Positions 10,523 to 22,843 of a stretch of 64,000 nt of DNA are shown here, piece after piece. Made by a program: the position numbers and the translations under genes. The stretch's first letter is position 1, and every line of letters begins with the position of its first letter. Under the pieces are notes generated by a model, which was not told where the DNA came from, did no database searches, and worked only from the letters and a program-made list of their open reading frames with translations. The DNA lies in NCBI RefSeq assembly GCF_003718735.1, contig NZ_CP033460.1, positions 1,674,001-1,738,000 on the forward strand, written 5' to 3'. Origin of the DNA: Staphylococcus debuckii (GTDB lineage: Bacteria > Bacillota > Bacilli > Staphylococcales > Staphylococcaceae).

Positions 10523-10786
10523 CTATTTATCTTTAGACGCATTCAAGTAATTTGAAACAAGTTCTTCCATAATTTCATCACGGTCGATTCTTCTGATTTG
10601 GTTTCTTGCTTCATTATGACGCGGAATATAGGCAGGGTCACCTGATAAGAGATAACCGACAATTTGGTTGACTGGATCGTAACCACGTTCATTCAAGGTA
10701 TTATACACATTAGTCAACACTGATTTAACATTTTCTTTAGGAACATCTTCAAGATTAAAGCGCATTGTTTTATCGTAATTGTTCAT
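10523..10786 (-). CDS. ireB: IreB family regulatory phosphoprotein (YrzL, UPF0297)
   Basis: 87 residues from ATG at 10786 (ribosome site aaggagtg); a 13-codon upstream extension is open but lies across that site. The sequence YDKTMRFN at the N-terminus holds the threonine that PASTA-domain Ser/Thr kinases phosphorylate in Enterococcus IreB, and the core [23 protein letters not shown] is nearly invariant in the family. First gene of ireB-ruvX-yrzB, 68 bp after alaS. In enterococci IreB dampens cephalosporin resistance; the same role here is an inference. Confidence 0.93.
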   Translation of the reverse strand: MNNYDKTMRFNLEDVPKENVKSVLTNVYNTLNERGYDPVNQIVGYLLSGDPAYIPRHNEARNQIRRIDRDEIMEELVSNYLNASKDK

Positions 10787-10854
10787 TTTCTTGCACACTC
10801 CTTCTACTTTAGTAGGCTGATACATCTACCATTCTACATGAGAGTGTCGATAAG

Positions 10855-13485
10855 TTATAGCGATTTAATGTAGTTTTTAATGAATTGTAATGACTCTGTT
10901 ATCTTGCTTGGTTCACTTCCGCCGCCTTGAGCCATATCAGGACGACCGCCGCCTTTACCGCCGACTACAGGTGCCATGTTTTTAATAATATCTCCAGCTT
11001 TAATTTTATCTGTATCAGCTTTAGGTACTGTGGCAACGAGCGCTACTTTACCACCGACGTCACTTGCTAAAATAATCACTGTATCTTGCAACTTAGATTT
11101 AAAATCATCCATTGTTTGACGCAATGCTTTTGCATTTTCAGCTTCTACTTGCAGAGCTAAAACTTTCAAGCCGTTCATTTCTTCTACTTGATCATCAATA
11201 TTGCCCATTTTCAATGCAGTAATTTCTTGATTACGTTGCTCTAATTGTTTATGCAATTGTTTTTCATTGTCGATGAGTTGCGTTACTTTTTCAGCTACTT
11301 GGTCATCTTCTTTAGCTTTTACTTGATGTTTAACTGCTTTAAATTTATTTTGGATAGCTTCAAGATATAAGAAAGCAGCTTTACCAGTTAATGCTTCAAT
11401 ACGGCGTACGCCTGCACCAGTTCCTGATTCACTGACAATCTTGAATAAACCAATCTCAGATGTGTTGTTAACGTGAATACCACCGCATAATTCAATAGAG
11501 AATGGTGACATATCTACTACACGCACGATATCGCCATATTTTTCTCCGAATAATGCCATTGCCCCAGATGCTTTCGCTTCTTCTATCGGCATTTCTTTAA
11601 TAGTCACATCGAGACCCTTCCAAATTTCTTCATTAACACGGCGTTCAACTTGTTCTAATTCATCTTCTGTTACTGGACCAAAGTGTGAGAAGTCAAAACG
11701 TAAACGGTCACCTTCAACTAGAGAACCCGCCTGATTCACATGATCGCCTAAAACTTCTTTTAAAGCGGCATGCAATAAGTGAGTCGCACTATGGTTTTTC
11801 TTAATGTCGCGACGATCTGCATGGTTCACTGAAGCTTCAACTTTTGCTCCTTCAGACACTTGTCCAAATTGAACCACACCTTTATGCAAATTTTGACCAT
11901 TTGGAGCTTTCGTCACTTCTGTCACTTCAATTTCAAAGTTTTCATTGCTGACTGTACCTTGGTCTGCTACTTGGCCCCCGCTGACTGCATAAAATGGCGT
12001 TTTATCAAGTACAAAAAATACCGTATCGCCAGCATCTGCTTTCTCTACGCGCTCGCCGTTCACAATAATATCTGTTATTTTAGTGTCTTGGTCCATTACA
12101 TCATAGCCTGTAAACGTACTTGCTGTAGTGATATTTTTTAAAACTTCACTTTGAATTTGCATAGATTCTGATTTTTGACGCGCTTGACGTGCACGATCTC
12201 TTTGTTTTTGCATTTCCGCTTCGAAGGTTTTCATATCTACAGTTAAGCCTTCGTTATCCGCAATTTCTTCTGTCAGTTCAATTGGGAAGCCGTATGTGTC
12301 ATACAATTTGAAAGCATCTTTACCATTAATCACATTACCGCCAGCTTTAGCCTCTTTAATCATATCGTTTAAGATAGCTAAACCTTCTTCTAATGTTTCA
12401 TGGAAGCGTTCTTCTTCTGATTTAATAACACGTTTGATGAAATCTGCTTTTTGTTTTACTTCTGGATAATAAGGTTCCATGATATCTGCGACTGTGTCGA
12501 CTAAGCGATACATGAATGGCTCATTGATATCTAGAGATTGGCTGAAACGCACTGCACGACGCAACAAGCGACGTAACACATAACCGCGTCCTTCGTTTGC
12601 AGGTAAAGCACCATCGCCGATAGCAAACGCAATTGTACGAATATGATCTGCAATGACTTTAAAAGCAACATCTTGTTCCGCGTTTTCTTGATATTTTTTA
12701 CCTGAAATTTGTTCTACATCTTCAATAATCGGCATAAACAAATCTGTTTCGTAGTTAGTACGTACATTTTGTGCGATAGAAGCCATACGTTCCAGACCCA
12801 TGCCGGTATCAATATTTTTATTAGGAAGCGGAGTATAGGTATGATCTTTATTATGATTAAATTCACTGAATACTAAGTTCCACACTTCAAGGTAGCGTTC
12901 ATTTTCACCGCCAGGATACATTTCTTCAGCTGGATCATCTTCTCCATATTCTGGTCCGCGATCGTAGAAGATTTCTGTATTCGGACCAGATGGACCTTCA
13001 CCGATATCCCAGAAGTTGCCTTCAATACGAATAATACGACTTTCTTCTAAACCGATAACATCATGCCATAAATCGTACGCTTCTGTATCTTCAGGATGAA
13101 TCGTTACATATAATTTCTCAGGTTCCATTCCCATCCAACGATCACTTGTTAAAAATTCCCAAGCAAATTCAATCGCTTCACGTTTGAAATAATCACCGAT
13201 AGAAAAGTTGCCAAGCATTTCGAAAAATGTATGGTGACGAGCAGTAAATCCTACATTTTCGATATCGTTAGTTCTGATTGCTTTTTGAGAGTTGACAATT
13301 CTCGGTTTTTTCGGAATTTCACGGCCGTCAAAGTATTTTTTCAACGTCGCAACACCTGAGTTAATCCATAATAAAGAATCATCATCAATCGGTACAAGCG
13401 GTGCAGAAGGTTCTACCATATGTCCCTGTTCTTTAAAATAATCAATAAAATTTTGTCTGATTTCACTAGCTTTCAATTGCTTCAT
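10855..13485 (-). CDS. alaS: Alanyl-tRNA synthetase
   Basis: 876 residues, class IIc synthetase. The aminoacylation core begins at the N-terminus ([13 protein letters not shown]; motif 2 around [30 protein letters not shown]; motif 3 GMGLERM). The editing domain shows HSATHLLH and the CGGIHV zinc site, which hydrolyse mischarged Ser/Gly-tRNA, and the C-Ala domain ends in the glycine-rich [15 protein letters not shown]. Expression is controlled by an Ala-specific T-box leader (13486-13728). Confidence 0.98.
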   Translation of the reverse strand: MKQLKASEIRQNFIDYFKEQGHMVEPSAPLVPIDDDSLLWINSGVATLKKYFDGREIPKKPRIVNSQKAIRTNDIENVGFTARHHTFFEMLGNFSIGDYFKREAIEFAWEFLTSDRWMGMEPEKLYVTIHPEDTEAYDLWHDVIGLEESRIIRIEGNFWDIGEGPSGPNTEIFYDRGPEYGEDDPAEEMYPGGENERYLEVWNLVFSEFNHNKDHTYTPLPNKNIDTGMGLERMASIAQNVRTNYETDLFMPIIEDVEQISGKKYQENAEQDVAFKVIADHIRTIAFAIGDGALPANEGRGYVLRRLLRRAVRFSQSLDINEPFMYRLVDTVADIMEPYYPEVKQKADFIKRVIKSEEERFHETLEEGLAILNDMIKEAKAGGNVINGKDAFKLYDTYGFPIELTEEIADNEGLTVDMKTFEAEMQKQRDRARQARQKSESMQIQSEVLKNITTASTFTGYDVMDQDTKITDIIVNGERVEKADAGDTVFFVLDKTPFYAVSGGQVADQGTVSNENFEIEVTEVTKAPNGQNLHKGVVQFGQVSEGAKVEASVNHADRRDIKKNHSATHLLHAALKEVLGDHVNQAGSLVEGDRLRFDFSHFGPVTEDELEQVERRVNEEIWKGLDVTIKEMPIEEAKASGAMALFGEKYGDIVRVVDMSPFSIELCGGIHVNNTSEIGLFKIVSESGTGAGVRRIEALTGKAAFLYLEAIQNKFKAVKHQVKAKEDDQVAEKVTQLIDNEKQLHKQLEQRNQEITALKMGNIDDQVEEMNGLKVLALQVEAENAKALRQTMDDFKSKLQDTVIILASDVGGKVALVATVPKADTDKIKAGDIIKNMAPVVGGKGGGRPDMAQGGGSEPSKITESLQFIKNYIKSL

Positions 13486-13728
13486 ATATCCTCACTCCTA
13501 ATTTACGATGATAAGCTCCGTATACTTGAGCATAAAAAAATACATTCATCCAAAAAGGGACGAATGTATCGCGGTACCACCCTAGTTATGTGTACAATCC
13601 ACACTACACATCACTCATTATTTATACGGACTGACATAAAGTAGCGTTCATCAATGTTTGCGATACCTTTCACCAACCGGCACCTCTCTCAACCATAGTA
13701 CATTGACTACTCATCTTTATGCGAATTT
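13486..13728 (-). promoter_or_regulatory. T-box leader of alaS (Ala specifier GCT)
   Basis: The conserved T-box AGGGTGGTACCGCG is at 13571-13584 on the minus strand and would pair with uncharged tRNA. It is followed by a terminator hairpin (13537-13573) ending in seven T. In stem I the specifier loop reads GAAC-GCT-AC, giving GCT (Ala) at 13643-13645. Uncharged tRNA-Ala would stabilise the antiterminator and turn on alaS. Confidence 0.93.
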
Positions 13729-13734
13729 AATTTT

Positions 13735-13763
13735 ATTTTAGATGGATGGTGCTTAAATGTCAA
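13735..13763 (-). promoter_or_regulatory. Predicted sigma-A promoter of alaS
   Basis: Minus strand: perfect -35 TTGACA (13758-13763), 17-bp spacer, -10 TAAAAT (13735-13740). Transcription would start near 13728, just ahead of T-box stem I. Confidence 0.75.
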
Positions 13764-13787
13764 TTATATGTTGTTTCGAAGGTGACT

Positions 13788-16196
13788 TTATTTTTCAGTC
13801 GCAAAACTATAAGGTGTAACATCGCCCATTCCAATCATCGGATCGATTTGGAAAATAGTAGCTTCTGACAGTTCGATGACTTTAGTATTTTGTTCTGCAG
13901 TTGAAGTTGAATGGGTCTCTTCAGTTTCACTTGACGATGTTTCCATACCGAAATAATCACGCAGTAGTTGTGCCATGCGGGTCATACGCACCTGTCCGTA
14001 CGTTTGCATGCCAATATCAAAGGCTTGGCTGTCTCCTAAAAAGACTAATGATTGTTTTGCGCGAGTCAATCCTGTATAGATAATCGGTCGTTGCAGCATT
14101 CGATAATACTGTTTAACAACCGGCATAATCACGATTGGAAACTCTGAACCTTGTGCTTTATGAATTGAAGTACAGTAGGCATGCGTCAATTCCATCATGT
14201 CTTGTTTCGTAAAAGTAATCTCATTGCCTTCAAAATCCACTACTAATACGTCTTTATTTAATTCATTTTCTTTTGCCCAGAAAATACCTTGAATAACTCC
14301 GATATCACCATTGAAGATATTATCATTCGGACGGTTCACTAGTTGTAGTACTTTATCGCCTTTTCGAAAAACAACATCGCCAAATTCTATTTCTCGGGTA
14401 TCTTCTTCTTTAGGATTCAAGATATCTTGAAGTACTTTATTTAAGCGTTTAATACCTGCGCTTCCTCTATACATAGGCGCTAGCACCTGTATATCGCTCA
14501 TATCATATCCTTTTTTAACAGCGGAAGTCACTACTTTATTAACGACATCAGGGATCTGATCGGCACTGCATGGGATGAAACTGCGATCATGGAAGCGTTG
14601 AGTAATATCAATTGGTTGTCCTAATTTCATTTTATGCGCTAATTCAATAATGCTTGAACCATCTTGTTGCCGATAAACTTCGGTCAAATTCACACGTGAT
14701 ATCACTTTAGAATCAATCAAATCCTTAAATACTTGTCCTGGGCCTACAGAAGGTAATTGGTCTTCATCACCCACGAGGATAACTTGCGCATCAATCGGTA
14801 CGGCATTTAGAAATTGATGGAATAACCAAGTATCTACCATCGACATTTCATCAATAATAATCAGCTTAGCATTAATTTCATTTTCTAAAACATCTTCTGG
14901 TTTCGTTTCTTGACTCCACCCAATCAAACGATGAATCGTCATGGCTTCTAAACCGGTAGATTCTTGCAATCTTTTAGCAGCACGTCCTGTAGGCGCTGCT
15001 AAAGCGATAGGATAATCGTCCTCATTGTAGTCGTCATAATCAAGCGATAAACCGTGAATTTCAGCATAAAGTTCTACAATTCCTTTAATAACCGTAGTTT
15101 TCCCTGTTCCTGGGCCGCCAGTCAGCAACATCACTTTTGAATTGATTGCAGTCTCTAAGGCTTCCTTTTGCGAAGCGGCATAATTCACTTTATTCATATC
15201 TTCAATTTCACCGATATGCATCTGCAAGTCTGATTGCTCGATAGTTTCTAATTTGGTTTGATGTGCTTCTATACGATATAAATTCTGTACACTTTTCACT
15301 TCGGAATAATATAAACTTGGAACAGAAAGGGTTTCATCCGCTTCCACCAGCTTCTCTTCCTCTGTCAGTTGCAAAATCATCTCTTCCAACAATTTAGTAT
15401 CAATGGATTCGCTATGTACTTGAGATAACGTGTCTTGAGAAGCTTCTATAACATAATCTTTCGGCAAATAAGTGTGGCCTTGTTTAATGCATTCTTCCTC
15501 AATGGTATATAACAAACCAGCTTTCAAACGCTCGGGGTCATTGTATTCTATTCCAAGATTTTTAGCCAAAGTGTCAGCTTTATTAAAACCGACACCTTTC
15601 ACATCATAGACCAGCTGATATGGATTCTTTTCAATTTCCGATAATGTCTCTACTTGATAGACCTGATAAATATTCATAGATAATTTAGGACCGAAACCTA
15701 AATCATGCAGTCGAATCATAATCTTTTCTACTTCTTGGTTACTATAGATTTGTTCGGCAATTTGTTTTTGCTTTTTCTTAGATAAATGTGGGACTTCAGC
15801 CAAAGCTTCTTCGTTATCCAAAATTTTATTAATCGTGTTTTCGCCAAGTGTAGCGACAATATTTTCTGCTGTTTTCTTTCCGATACCTTTAAATAAATCA
15901 CTAGACAAATAACTGACAATGGCATCTTTTGTTTGCGGTAATTCTTTTTCAAAGGTTTCTGCTTTCAACTGTTTGCCATACTTCGGGTGTGTAACCGCTT
16001 GTCCTTTGAAGGTATACACATCACCTTCTGCAATTTCAGGAAAGAACCCTACAATTGTCGGCATACTATCAAATTCTTCATTCGTTTCAATAGGATCTAC
16101 TTTCAGCACAGTATAGAAGTTTTCTTTATTTTGAAAAAGAATGGCTTCGACCGTACCTTTGACCATAGAGTAATCAAATAATGTAGGGTTGCTCAA
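13788..16196 (-). CDS. recD2: ATP-dependent 5'-3' DNA helicase RecD2 (SF1B)
   Basis: 802 residues. The long N-terminal region with helix-hairpin-helix repeats (GIGKKTAENIV, about 100-115; GVGFNKADTLA, about 200) marks RecD2 rather than the short RecD of RecBCD. Walker A GGPGTGKTT lies near residue 357, Walker B IIDEMSMVD near 440, motif III GDEDQLPSVGPG, and C-terminal motif V/VI HKAQGSEFP and TGLTRAK. Acts in DNA repair and replication-fork maintenance in bacteria without RecBCD. Starts 3 bp after the TPR gene stop. Confidence 0.96.
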   Translation of the reverse strand: MSNPTLFDYSMVKGTVEAILFQNKENFYTVLKVDPIETNEEFDSMPTIVGFFPEIAEGDVYTFKGQAVTHPKYGKQLKAETFEKELPQTKDAIVSYLSSDLFKGIGKKTAENIVATLGENTINKILDNEEALAEVPHLSKKKQKQIAEQIYSNQEVEKIMIRLHDLGFGPKLSMNIYQVYQVETLSEIEKNPYQLVYDVKGVGFNKADTLAKNLGIEYNDPERLKAGLLYTIEEECIKQGHTYLPKDYVIEASQDTLSQVHSESIDTKLLEEMILQLTEEEKLVEADETLSVPSLYYSEVKSVQNLYRIEAHQTKLETIEQSDLQMHIGEIEDMNKVNYAASQKEALETAINSKVMLLTGGPGTGKTTVIKGIVELYAEIHGLSLDYDDYNEDDYPIALAAPTGRAAKRLQESTGLEAMTIHRLIGWSQETKPEDVLENEINAKLIIIDEMSMVDTWLFHQFLNAVPIDAQVILVGDEDQLPSVGPGQVFKDLIDSKVISRVNLTEVYRQQDGSSIIELAHKMKLGQPIDITQRFHDRSFIPCSADQIPDVVNKVVTSAVKKGYDMSDIQVLAPMYRGSAGIKRLNKVLQDILNPKEEDTREIEFGDVVFRKGDKVLQLVNRPNDNIFNGDIGVIQGIFWAKENELNKDVLVVDFEGNEITFTKQDMMELTHAYCTSIHKAQGSEFPIVIMPVVKQYYRMLQRPIIYTGLTRAKQSLVFLGDSQAFDIGMQTYGQVRMTRMAQLLRDYFGMETSSSETEETHSTSTAEQNTKVIELSEATIFQIDPMIGMGDVTPYSFATEK

Positions 16197-16199
16197 GTG

Positions 16200-16868
16200 T
16201 TATTCCTCCTCTTGCTCAAGTTGTTTAAACGTTTTAATTGCGTGCTGACTTAACAAATGCTGAGGATCAATTTTGACTGCGCGTTCAAAATATGGCAAAG
16301 CATCGTTAGTATTTTCAGATTGCATATAACCTGCAAGGCCACGATTATAAAGCGCATCTGTATTTTCAGAATTGATAGTTAGCACTTTATCTAACTGCTG
16401 TATTGCAGCGTCGAACATTTCTAAATGGCACAATACTAAACCATATTGAAATTGAATTTCTTCATCATTCTTCTCATCAAGTTCAGCTGCCCGCATTAAA
16501 AATGGCAACGCTTCTTTGAATGCGCCTAATTGATTGAATGACATACCAATCATATAATTGGTATCCGCTTCATCTACTCCTTTTTGCAAGGCTTGCTGAT
16601 ATAATTTAATTGCATCATTATAGCTTTCAGCATTATAGTAAACATTTGCTAGATTATAATAAATTGCACCATTATCAGAATTAATAGTTAAAGCTTTTTG
16701 GAAAAATTTCTCTGCTTTTTCTACTTCTCCAGCTTCAGCAAGCAAGATTCCTGAATTAATATAGTTTTCAATAGCTTCAGGATTTTGTTCTATATTTTCA
16801 AATAAAGCTTTTAAAGCTTCTTCAAATTTGCCTTCTTTTATGAGTTGATAGATTGCTTCTTGTTCCAT
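16200..16868 (-). CDS. Tetratricopeptide repeat protein
   Basis: 222 residues made almost wholly of TPR units of about 34 residues, e.g. AIENYINSGILLAEAGEVEKAEKFF, GAIYYNLANVYYNAESYNDAI, ADTNYMIGMSFNQLGAFKEAL and TDALYNRGLAGYMQSENTNDA; five to six repeats. No signal peptide or membrane segment, so cytosolic. TPR proteins are scaffolds; the partner is unknown. The constant place between mnmA and recD2 in staphylococci suggests co-transcription with recD2 (3 bp apart). Confidence 0.93.
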   Translation of the reverse strand: MEQEAIYQLIKEGKFEEALKALFENIEQNPEAIENYINSGILLAEAGEVEKAEKFFQKALTINSDNGAIYYNLANVYYNAESYNDAIKLYQQALQKGVDEADTNYMIGMSFNQLGAFKEALPFLMRAAELDEKNDEEIQFQYGLVLCHLEMFDAAIQQLDKVLTINSENTDALYNRGLAGYMQSENTNDALPYFERAVKIDPQHLLSQHAIKTFKQLEQEEE

Positions 16869-16930
16869 TTTTCAGTCCTCATTTCTATCTCGATTCAAAT
16901 ATATATTTTAACAGAAATAAAGCATTTTAT

Positions 16931-16968
16931 GTAAAAAAAGAGACGAGGTATTGTCTCGTCTCTCTACT
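16931..16968 (-). terminator. Intrinsic terminator after mnmA
   Basis: Stem AGAGACGAG / CTCGTCTCT (16955-16963 and 16939-16947) with a 7-base loop, followed by seven T on the minus strand. Separates iscS-mnmA from the TPR-recD2 pair. Confidence 0.85.
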
Positions 16969-16974
16969 ATTCCT

Positions 16975-19229
<2,255 letters not shown>

Positions 19230-19312
19230 TAGTCAGACACTTCCTCACAATTTTATCAATGTTCCAATTCTAGCACCTACATGTCAAATTTTCTAGTGCT
19301 CTGCTTGATTTA

Positions 19313-19318
19313 ATTATA
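19313..19318 (-). promoter_or_regulatory. Predicted -10 element of iscS-mnmA promoter
   Basis: Minus strand TATAAT preceded by TG plus one base, i.e. an extended -10; no strong -35. It is 85 bp ahead of iscS. A second candidate nearer the gene begins with a perfect TTGACA but lacks a convincing -10. Confidence 0.4.
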
Positions 19319-19372
19319 ACATCATGCGCTATTTTGATAAGCAATTAAATATTTTCTTTTGTAAACCACTGT

Positions 19373-19378
19373 TATAAT
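19373..19378 (+). promoter_or_regulatory. Predicted -10 element of the luciferase-like gene
   Basis: Plus strand TATAAT with an extended TG one base upstream; the gene starts 32 bp later with ribosome site AAGGAGG. No good -35 hexamer is visible. Confidence 0.5.
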
Positions 19379-19410
19379 GAGGGCATAATTTATATAAGGA
19401 GGCTAAATTT

Positions 19411-20409
19411 GTGAGTGATATTAAACTTTCAGCTTTAAACTTAGTACCTATTCGTGAAGGCGGCAATGAAAAAGAAGCAATTGATGATATGGTTAAACTT
19501 GCTCAGGATTTAGATGAATTGGATTATGAACGTTACTGGATTGCAGAACACCACAATGCACCTAATTTAGTAAGTTCAGCAACTGTATTGCTTATCCAAC
19601 ATACTTTAGAGCAAACTTCAAAAATACGAGTGGGATCGGGAGGTATCATGCTTCCAAACCACGCGCCATTAATCGTTGCTGAACAGTTCGGTACGTTAGA
19701 AACGATTTATCCAAATCGTGTTGATTTAGGTCTTGGTCGTGCTCCGGGTACAGATATGATGACTGCTAGCGCTTTAAGACGTGATCAACACAACGGCGTG
19801 TATGCATTCCCCGAAGAAGTCGCTCAACTCCAGAAATTTTTCGGTCCTGAAAAACAACAGGGTTATGTACGTGCTTATCCTGCTGTTGATAAAAAAGTTC
19901 CTTTATATATCCTAGGTTCTTCTACAGACTCAGCACATTTAGCAGCTAGACAAGGATTGCCGTATGTATTTGCTGGACACTTTGCACCGCAACAAATGAA
20001 AGATGCTATTGAAATTTACAAAGAGTTATTTGAGCCTTCTGACGTACTCGATAAACCATACGTTATTGTATGTTTAAATGCTATCGTAGCTGAGACAGAT
20101 GAGAAAGCAAAAAAATTATCAACTTCATTAGCACAAGTGATGATCAGTATTGCACGAGGCAGAATGCAGCCCTTACAACCGCCAACTGATGACTTAGCTT
20201 CACTTTTAACACCTGCTGAATTGCAAATGGCAGAAAAACGTGCTCAAGATTCTTTAATTGGTTCTGAAGAAACTGTGAAGGCGCAACTCGAAGACTTTAT
20301 CGATTTCTATGGAGAAATTGATGAACTGATGGCTGTCAGCTACATCTATGATCAAGATAAACAAGCAGATTCCTATAAACGTTTGAAAAATGTTATCGAA
20401 ACTTTATAG
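19411..20409 (+). CDS. Luciferase-like flavin-dependent monooxygenase (LLM class)
   Basis: 332 residues with a GTG start just after an ideal AAGGAGG. TIM-barrel LLM family member: opening strand LSALNLVPIREGG, the YWIAEHHNAPNL stretch (about 43-55) and the VGSGGIMLPNHAPLIVAEQFGTLE block typical of the MsnO8-type subgroup, then RVDLGLGRAPGTD. Such proteins oxidise small organic substrates with FMNH2, but no substrate is evident. It is a single-gene plus-strand unit between iscS and csbD, with its own promoter and a bidirectional terminator. Confidence 0.9.
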   Translation: MSDIKLSALNLVPIREGGNEKEAIDDMVKLAQDLDELDYERYWIAEHHNAPNLVSSATVLLIQHTLEQTSKIRVGSGGIMLPNHAPLIVAEQFGTLETIYPNRVDLGLGRAPGTDMMTASALRRDQHNGVYAFPEEVAQLQKFFGPEKQQGYVRAYPAVDKKVPLYILGSSTDSAHLAARQGLPYVFAGHFAPQQMKDAIEIYKELFEPSDVLDKPYVIVCLNAIVAETDEKAKKLSTSLAQVMISIARGRMQPLQPPTDDLASLLTPAELQMAEKRAQDSLIGSEETVKAQLEDFIDFYGEIDELMAVSYIYDQDKQADSYKRLKNVIETL

Positions 20410-20411
20410 CA

Positions 20412-20443
20412 TAAAAAAACGCCCAATAATGGGCGTTTTTTAC
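20412..20443. terminator. Bidirectional intrinsic terminator
   Basis: Perfect stem (20414-20425 with 20430-20441), four-base loop, A-run on one side and T-run on the other. It serves both the plus-strand luciferase-like gene and the minus-strand csbD gene, whose ends converge here. Confidence 0.93.
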
Positions 20444-20650
20444 TTATTTATCATTATTGAATTTATCTTTGACTTTGTCTGTAAAGTCTTTGACTTTATC
20501 AGCAGCTTCATCTACTTTTTCATTAACTTTACCAGAAGTTTTATCTGCTTTACCTTCATTTTCTAAATCTTTGTTATCAGTAGCATTACCTACTGTTTCT
20601 TTTACATTACCTTTTGCTTGTTCAAATTTACTTTCATCTTTGTTAGCCAT
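20444..20650 (-). CDS. CsbD-family stress protein
   Basis: 68 residues from ATG at 20650, preceded by GGAGGG; the slightly longer frame would begin with TTG inside that ribosome site and was rejected. CsbD signature: [32 protein letters not shown], with a lysine/aspartate-rich amphipathic tail. In Bacillus CsbD is a sigma-B general-stress protein; in S. aureus paralogues are similarly stress-induced. No sigma-B promoter could be confirmed by eye. Confidence 0.92.
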   Translation of the reverse strand: MANKDESKFEQAKGNVKETVGNATDNKDLENEGKADKTSGKVNEKVDEAADKVKDFTDKVKDKFNNDK

Positions 20651-20711
20651 TATGAATCCCTCCAAAAGTTATTACATAAATTTATTTACCTTTAAATTAG
20701 TACTTTAAACA

Positions 20712-20885
20712 TTACTTATTCGGTTTGTCTGGACCACCGTGTTTTACTAATTCATCATGCATTTCATTCATAACATGTTGGCCTTTCCCTTTCTTTGACT
20801 CATGTTCTTTCATTTTTTTCGGATCAGCATGTTTTTTTGCATATTCTTCATAATCTTTAATTTTATTTTTTTCGTCTTTCATCAT
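20712..20885 (-). CDS. Small highly charged hypothetical protein (57 aa)
   Basis: ATG at 20885 has an excellent ribosome site (GGAGGA, 7 bases upstream). The 57-residue product begins MMKDEKNKIKDYEEYAKKH and is rich in Lys, Glu, Asp and His, with no Cys and no hydrophobic segment; it ends HGGPDKPNK. It lies between csbD and cymR on the same strand, 61 bp before csbD, and probably belongs to the same stress transcript. Function not recognised. Below the length cut of many gene finders. Confidence 0.7.
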   Translation of the reverse strand: MMKDEKNKIKDYEEYAKKHADPKKMKEHESKKGKGQHVMNEMHDELVKHGGPDKPNK

Positions 20886-20995
20886 TATCTTCCTCCTCGA
20901 GATAACATCTCATGTTATTTCCTCTTGATGTAATATATATTTATATACCCCAGAAAAATATTTTATAAACAAAATGATTAATTTAATTATACAAT

Positions 20996-21036
20996 CATAA
21001 AAAAGTTCGCCAACCTAACGTCAGTTGGCAAACCTT
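20996..21036 (-). terminator. Intrinsic terminator after cymR
   Basis: Ten-bp stem (21005-21014 with 21024-21033, one G-T pair) followed by TTTTTTA on the minus strand, just past the cymR stop codon. Confidence 0.85.
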
Positions 21037-21042
21037 TCTCAA

Positions 21043-21462
21043 TTAAATATAGAACATATAGTTATCGAGTTTATCGGAATCATTGAACTCTGCTAAATAT
21101 TTTAACGTCGTGCCGTCAAGTACTTCTCTTACTGCATCACGCATTCTTAACCACAATTCTTTTTGTGCGGGCGGCTCAGAATCAATACTTTCAACAAATG
21201 ATATCGGACCTTCTAATAGGCGGATAATATCGCCGGCTTTAATTTCTTCAGCTGGTACGCGAAGTTGGTAACCGCCCTTTGCTCCGCGGACACTTCGTAT
21301 AAGACCGGCATTTCTTAACGGCCCCACCAATTGTTCTAAGTATAGATCACTAAGATTGTTCTCTTCTGCTATTGTTTTTAAGGATACGCAACCTTGTCCC
21401 TCTCGCTTAGCTAGGGAAATCATCAAAGTTAATCCGTATCTCCCTTTAGTTGAAATTTTCAT
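21043..21462 (-). CDS. cymR: Rrf2-family regulator CymR (cysteine metabolism repressor)
   Basis: 139 residues, Rrf2 winged helix. The N-terminus MKISTKGRYGLTLM and recognition region NLSDLYLEQLVGPLRNAGLIRSVRG match CymR. It lacks the three clustered cysteines of the Fe-S regulator IscR; its single cysteine, Cys25 (GQGCVSL), is the residue reported to sense oxidation in S. aureus CymR. It represses cysteine uptake and synthesis genes, working with CysK. It lies on the same strand as iscS-mnmA but is separated from them by the luciferase-like gene. Confidence 0.93.
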   Translation of the reverse strand: MKISTKGRYGLTLMISLAKREGQGCVSLKTIAEENNLSDLYLEQLVGPLRNAGLIRSVRGAKGGYQLRVPAEEIKAGDIIRLLEGPISFVESIDSEPPAQKELWLRMRDAVREVLDGTTLKYLAEFNDSDKLDNYMFYI

Positions 21463-21548
21463 GTTATTACCTCGCTTAATCCGATTTTGTTTTATTCAAT
21501 TTTAGCATTTTTTACGTTAATATAGTAACAGAAAGGTGTGAATCGATA

Positions 21549-22829
21549 TTGAATAATGAACCATTAGCTTCCAGAATGCGACCGCAAAACCTGGATGAAA
21601 TCATTTCGCAACAGCACCTGGTCGGACCAAAAGGAGTTATCAGAAGAATGGTGGAGGCTAAGCGACTCACATCTATGATTTTCTATGGGCCACCAGGAAT
21701 AGGCAAAACTAGTATTGCTAAAGCTATTGCAGGCTCTACACAATTTAAATTCAGACAGTTGAATGCTGTAACTAATACAAAGAAAGATATGCAAATGGTA
21801 GTTGAAGAAGCCAAAATGTCTGGCCAAGTTATTTTATTATTAGATGAAATTCATAGATTAGATAAAGCAAAACAAGATTTCTTATTACCCCATTTAGAAA
21901 ATGGAAAAATCGTCTTAATCGGTGCTACGACATCTAATCCTTATCATGCAATTAATCCGGCAATCCGGTCAAGAGCACAAATTTTCGAATTATATCCTTT
22001 AGATGAAAATGATATCCAAACAGCTTTAGAACGAGCTCTTTCCGAAGAAGAACGCGGTTTAGCTGATTATAACGTCAAAATTGATGATGATGCACTTCAA
22101 TATTTTTCCACGCAAAGTCAAGGAGATGTGCGTGCAGCTTTAAATGCTCTAGAACTCGCTGTCTTAAGTGCTCATCCTGATGAAGAAGGCAAAGTTCACA
22201 TTACACTCGAAGATGCTCAAGATTGTTTGCAAAAAGGAAGTTTCATGAGCGATAAAGACGGCGATATGCATTATGATGTGATGAGTGCGTTCCAAAAATC
22301 TATTCGCGGCAGTGATACAGATGCAGCATTACATTATTTAGCGAGATTGATAGAAGCGGGCGATTTACCAACTATAGCTAGACGTTTACTGGTAATCAGT
22401 TATGAAGATGTAGGTCTAGCGTCTCCGGGTGCTGGCCAACGCACACTGGCCGCTATAGAATCTGCAGAACGTTTAGGCTTTCCAGAAGCTCGCATTCCGC
22501 TCAGTCAAGCCGTCATAGAGTTATGTCTGTCGCCTAAATCTAATTCAGGTATCAAAGCTATCGATGCAGCTTTATCTGATATACGAAAAGGTCAAGCCGG
22601 ACAAGTACCTAATCATCTTAAAGATGGTCACTATGCTAGCGCTAAGAAATTAGGCAGAGCTATCGGTTATCAGTATCCGCATAACTCTGAAAGTGGATTT
22701 ATTCCGCAACAATACTTGCCGGATAAATTAAAAAATCGTCAATATTATCATCCTAAATCTACTTCAAAAGCAGAACAGCAATTCAAACAAATTTATGATA
22801 ATATTACCAAACAACAAAAAAATCTTTAA
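21549..22829 (+). CDS. rarA: Replication-associated recombination protein RarA (MgsA)
   Basis: 426 residues, TTG start (then NNEPLASRMRP, as in S. aureus). AAA+ ATPase of the clamp-loader group: Walker A YGPPGIGKTS (about 45-54), Walker B LLLDEIHR (about 96-103), sensor GATTSNPYHAINPAIRSR, then the C-terminal MgsA tetramerisation domain (from about 250) with RLLVISYEDVGLASPGA. Acts at stalled replication forks. Plus strand, divergent from cymR with an 86-bp shared control region. Confidence 0.96.
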   Translation: MNNEPLASRMRPQNLDEIISQQHLVGPKGVIRRMVEAKRLTSMIFYGPPGIGKTSIAKAIAGSTQFKFRQLNAVTNTKKDMQMVVEEAKMSGQVILLLDEIHRLDKAKQDFLLPHLENGKIVLIGATTSNPYHAINPAIRSRAQIFELYPLDENDIQTALERALSEEERGLADYNVKIDDDALQYFSTQSQGDVRAALNALELAVLSAHPDEEGKVHITLEDAQDCLQKGSFMSDKDGDMHYDVMSAFQKSIRGSDTDAALHYLARLIEAGDLPTIARRLLVISYEDVGLASPGAGQRTLAAIESAERLGFPEARIPLSQAVIELCLSPKSNSGIKAIDAALSDIRKGQAGQVPNHLKDGHYASAKKLGRAIGYQYPHNSESGFIPQQYLPDKLKNRQYYHPKSTSKAEQQFKQIYDNITKQQKNL

Positions 22830-22843
22830 TAAAGTGGTTATAT

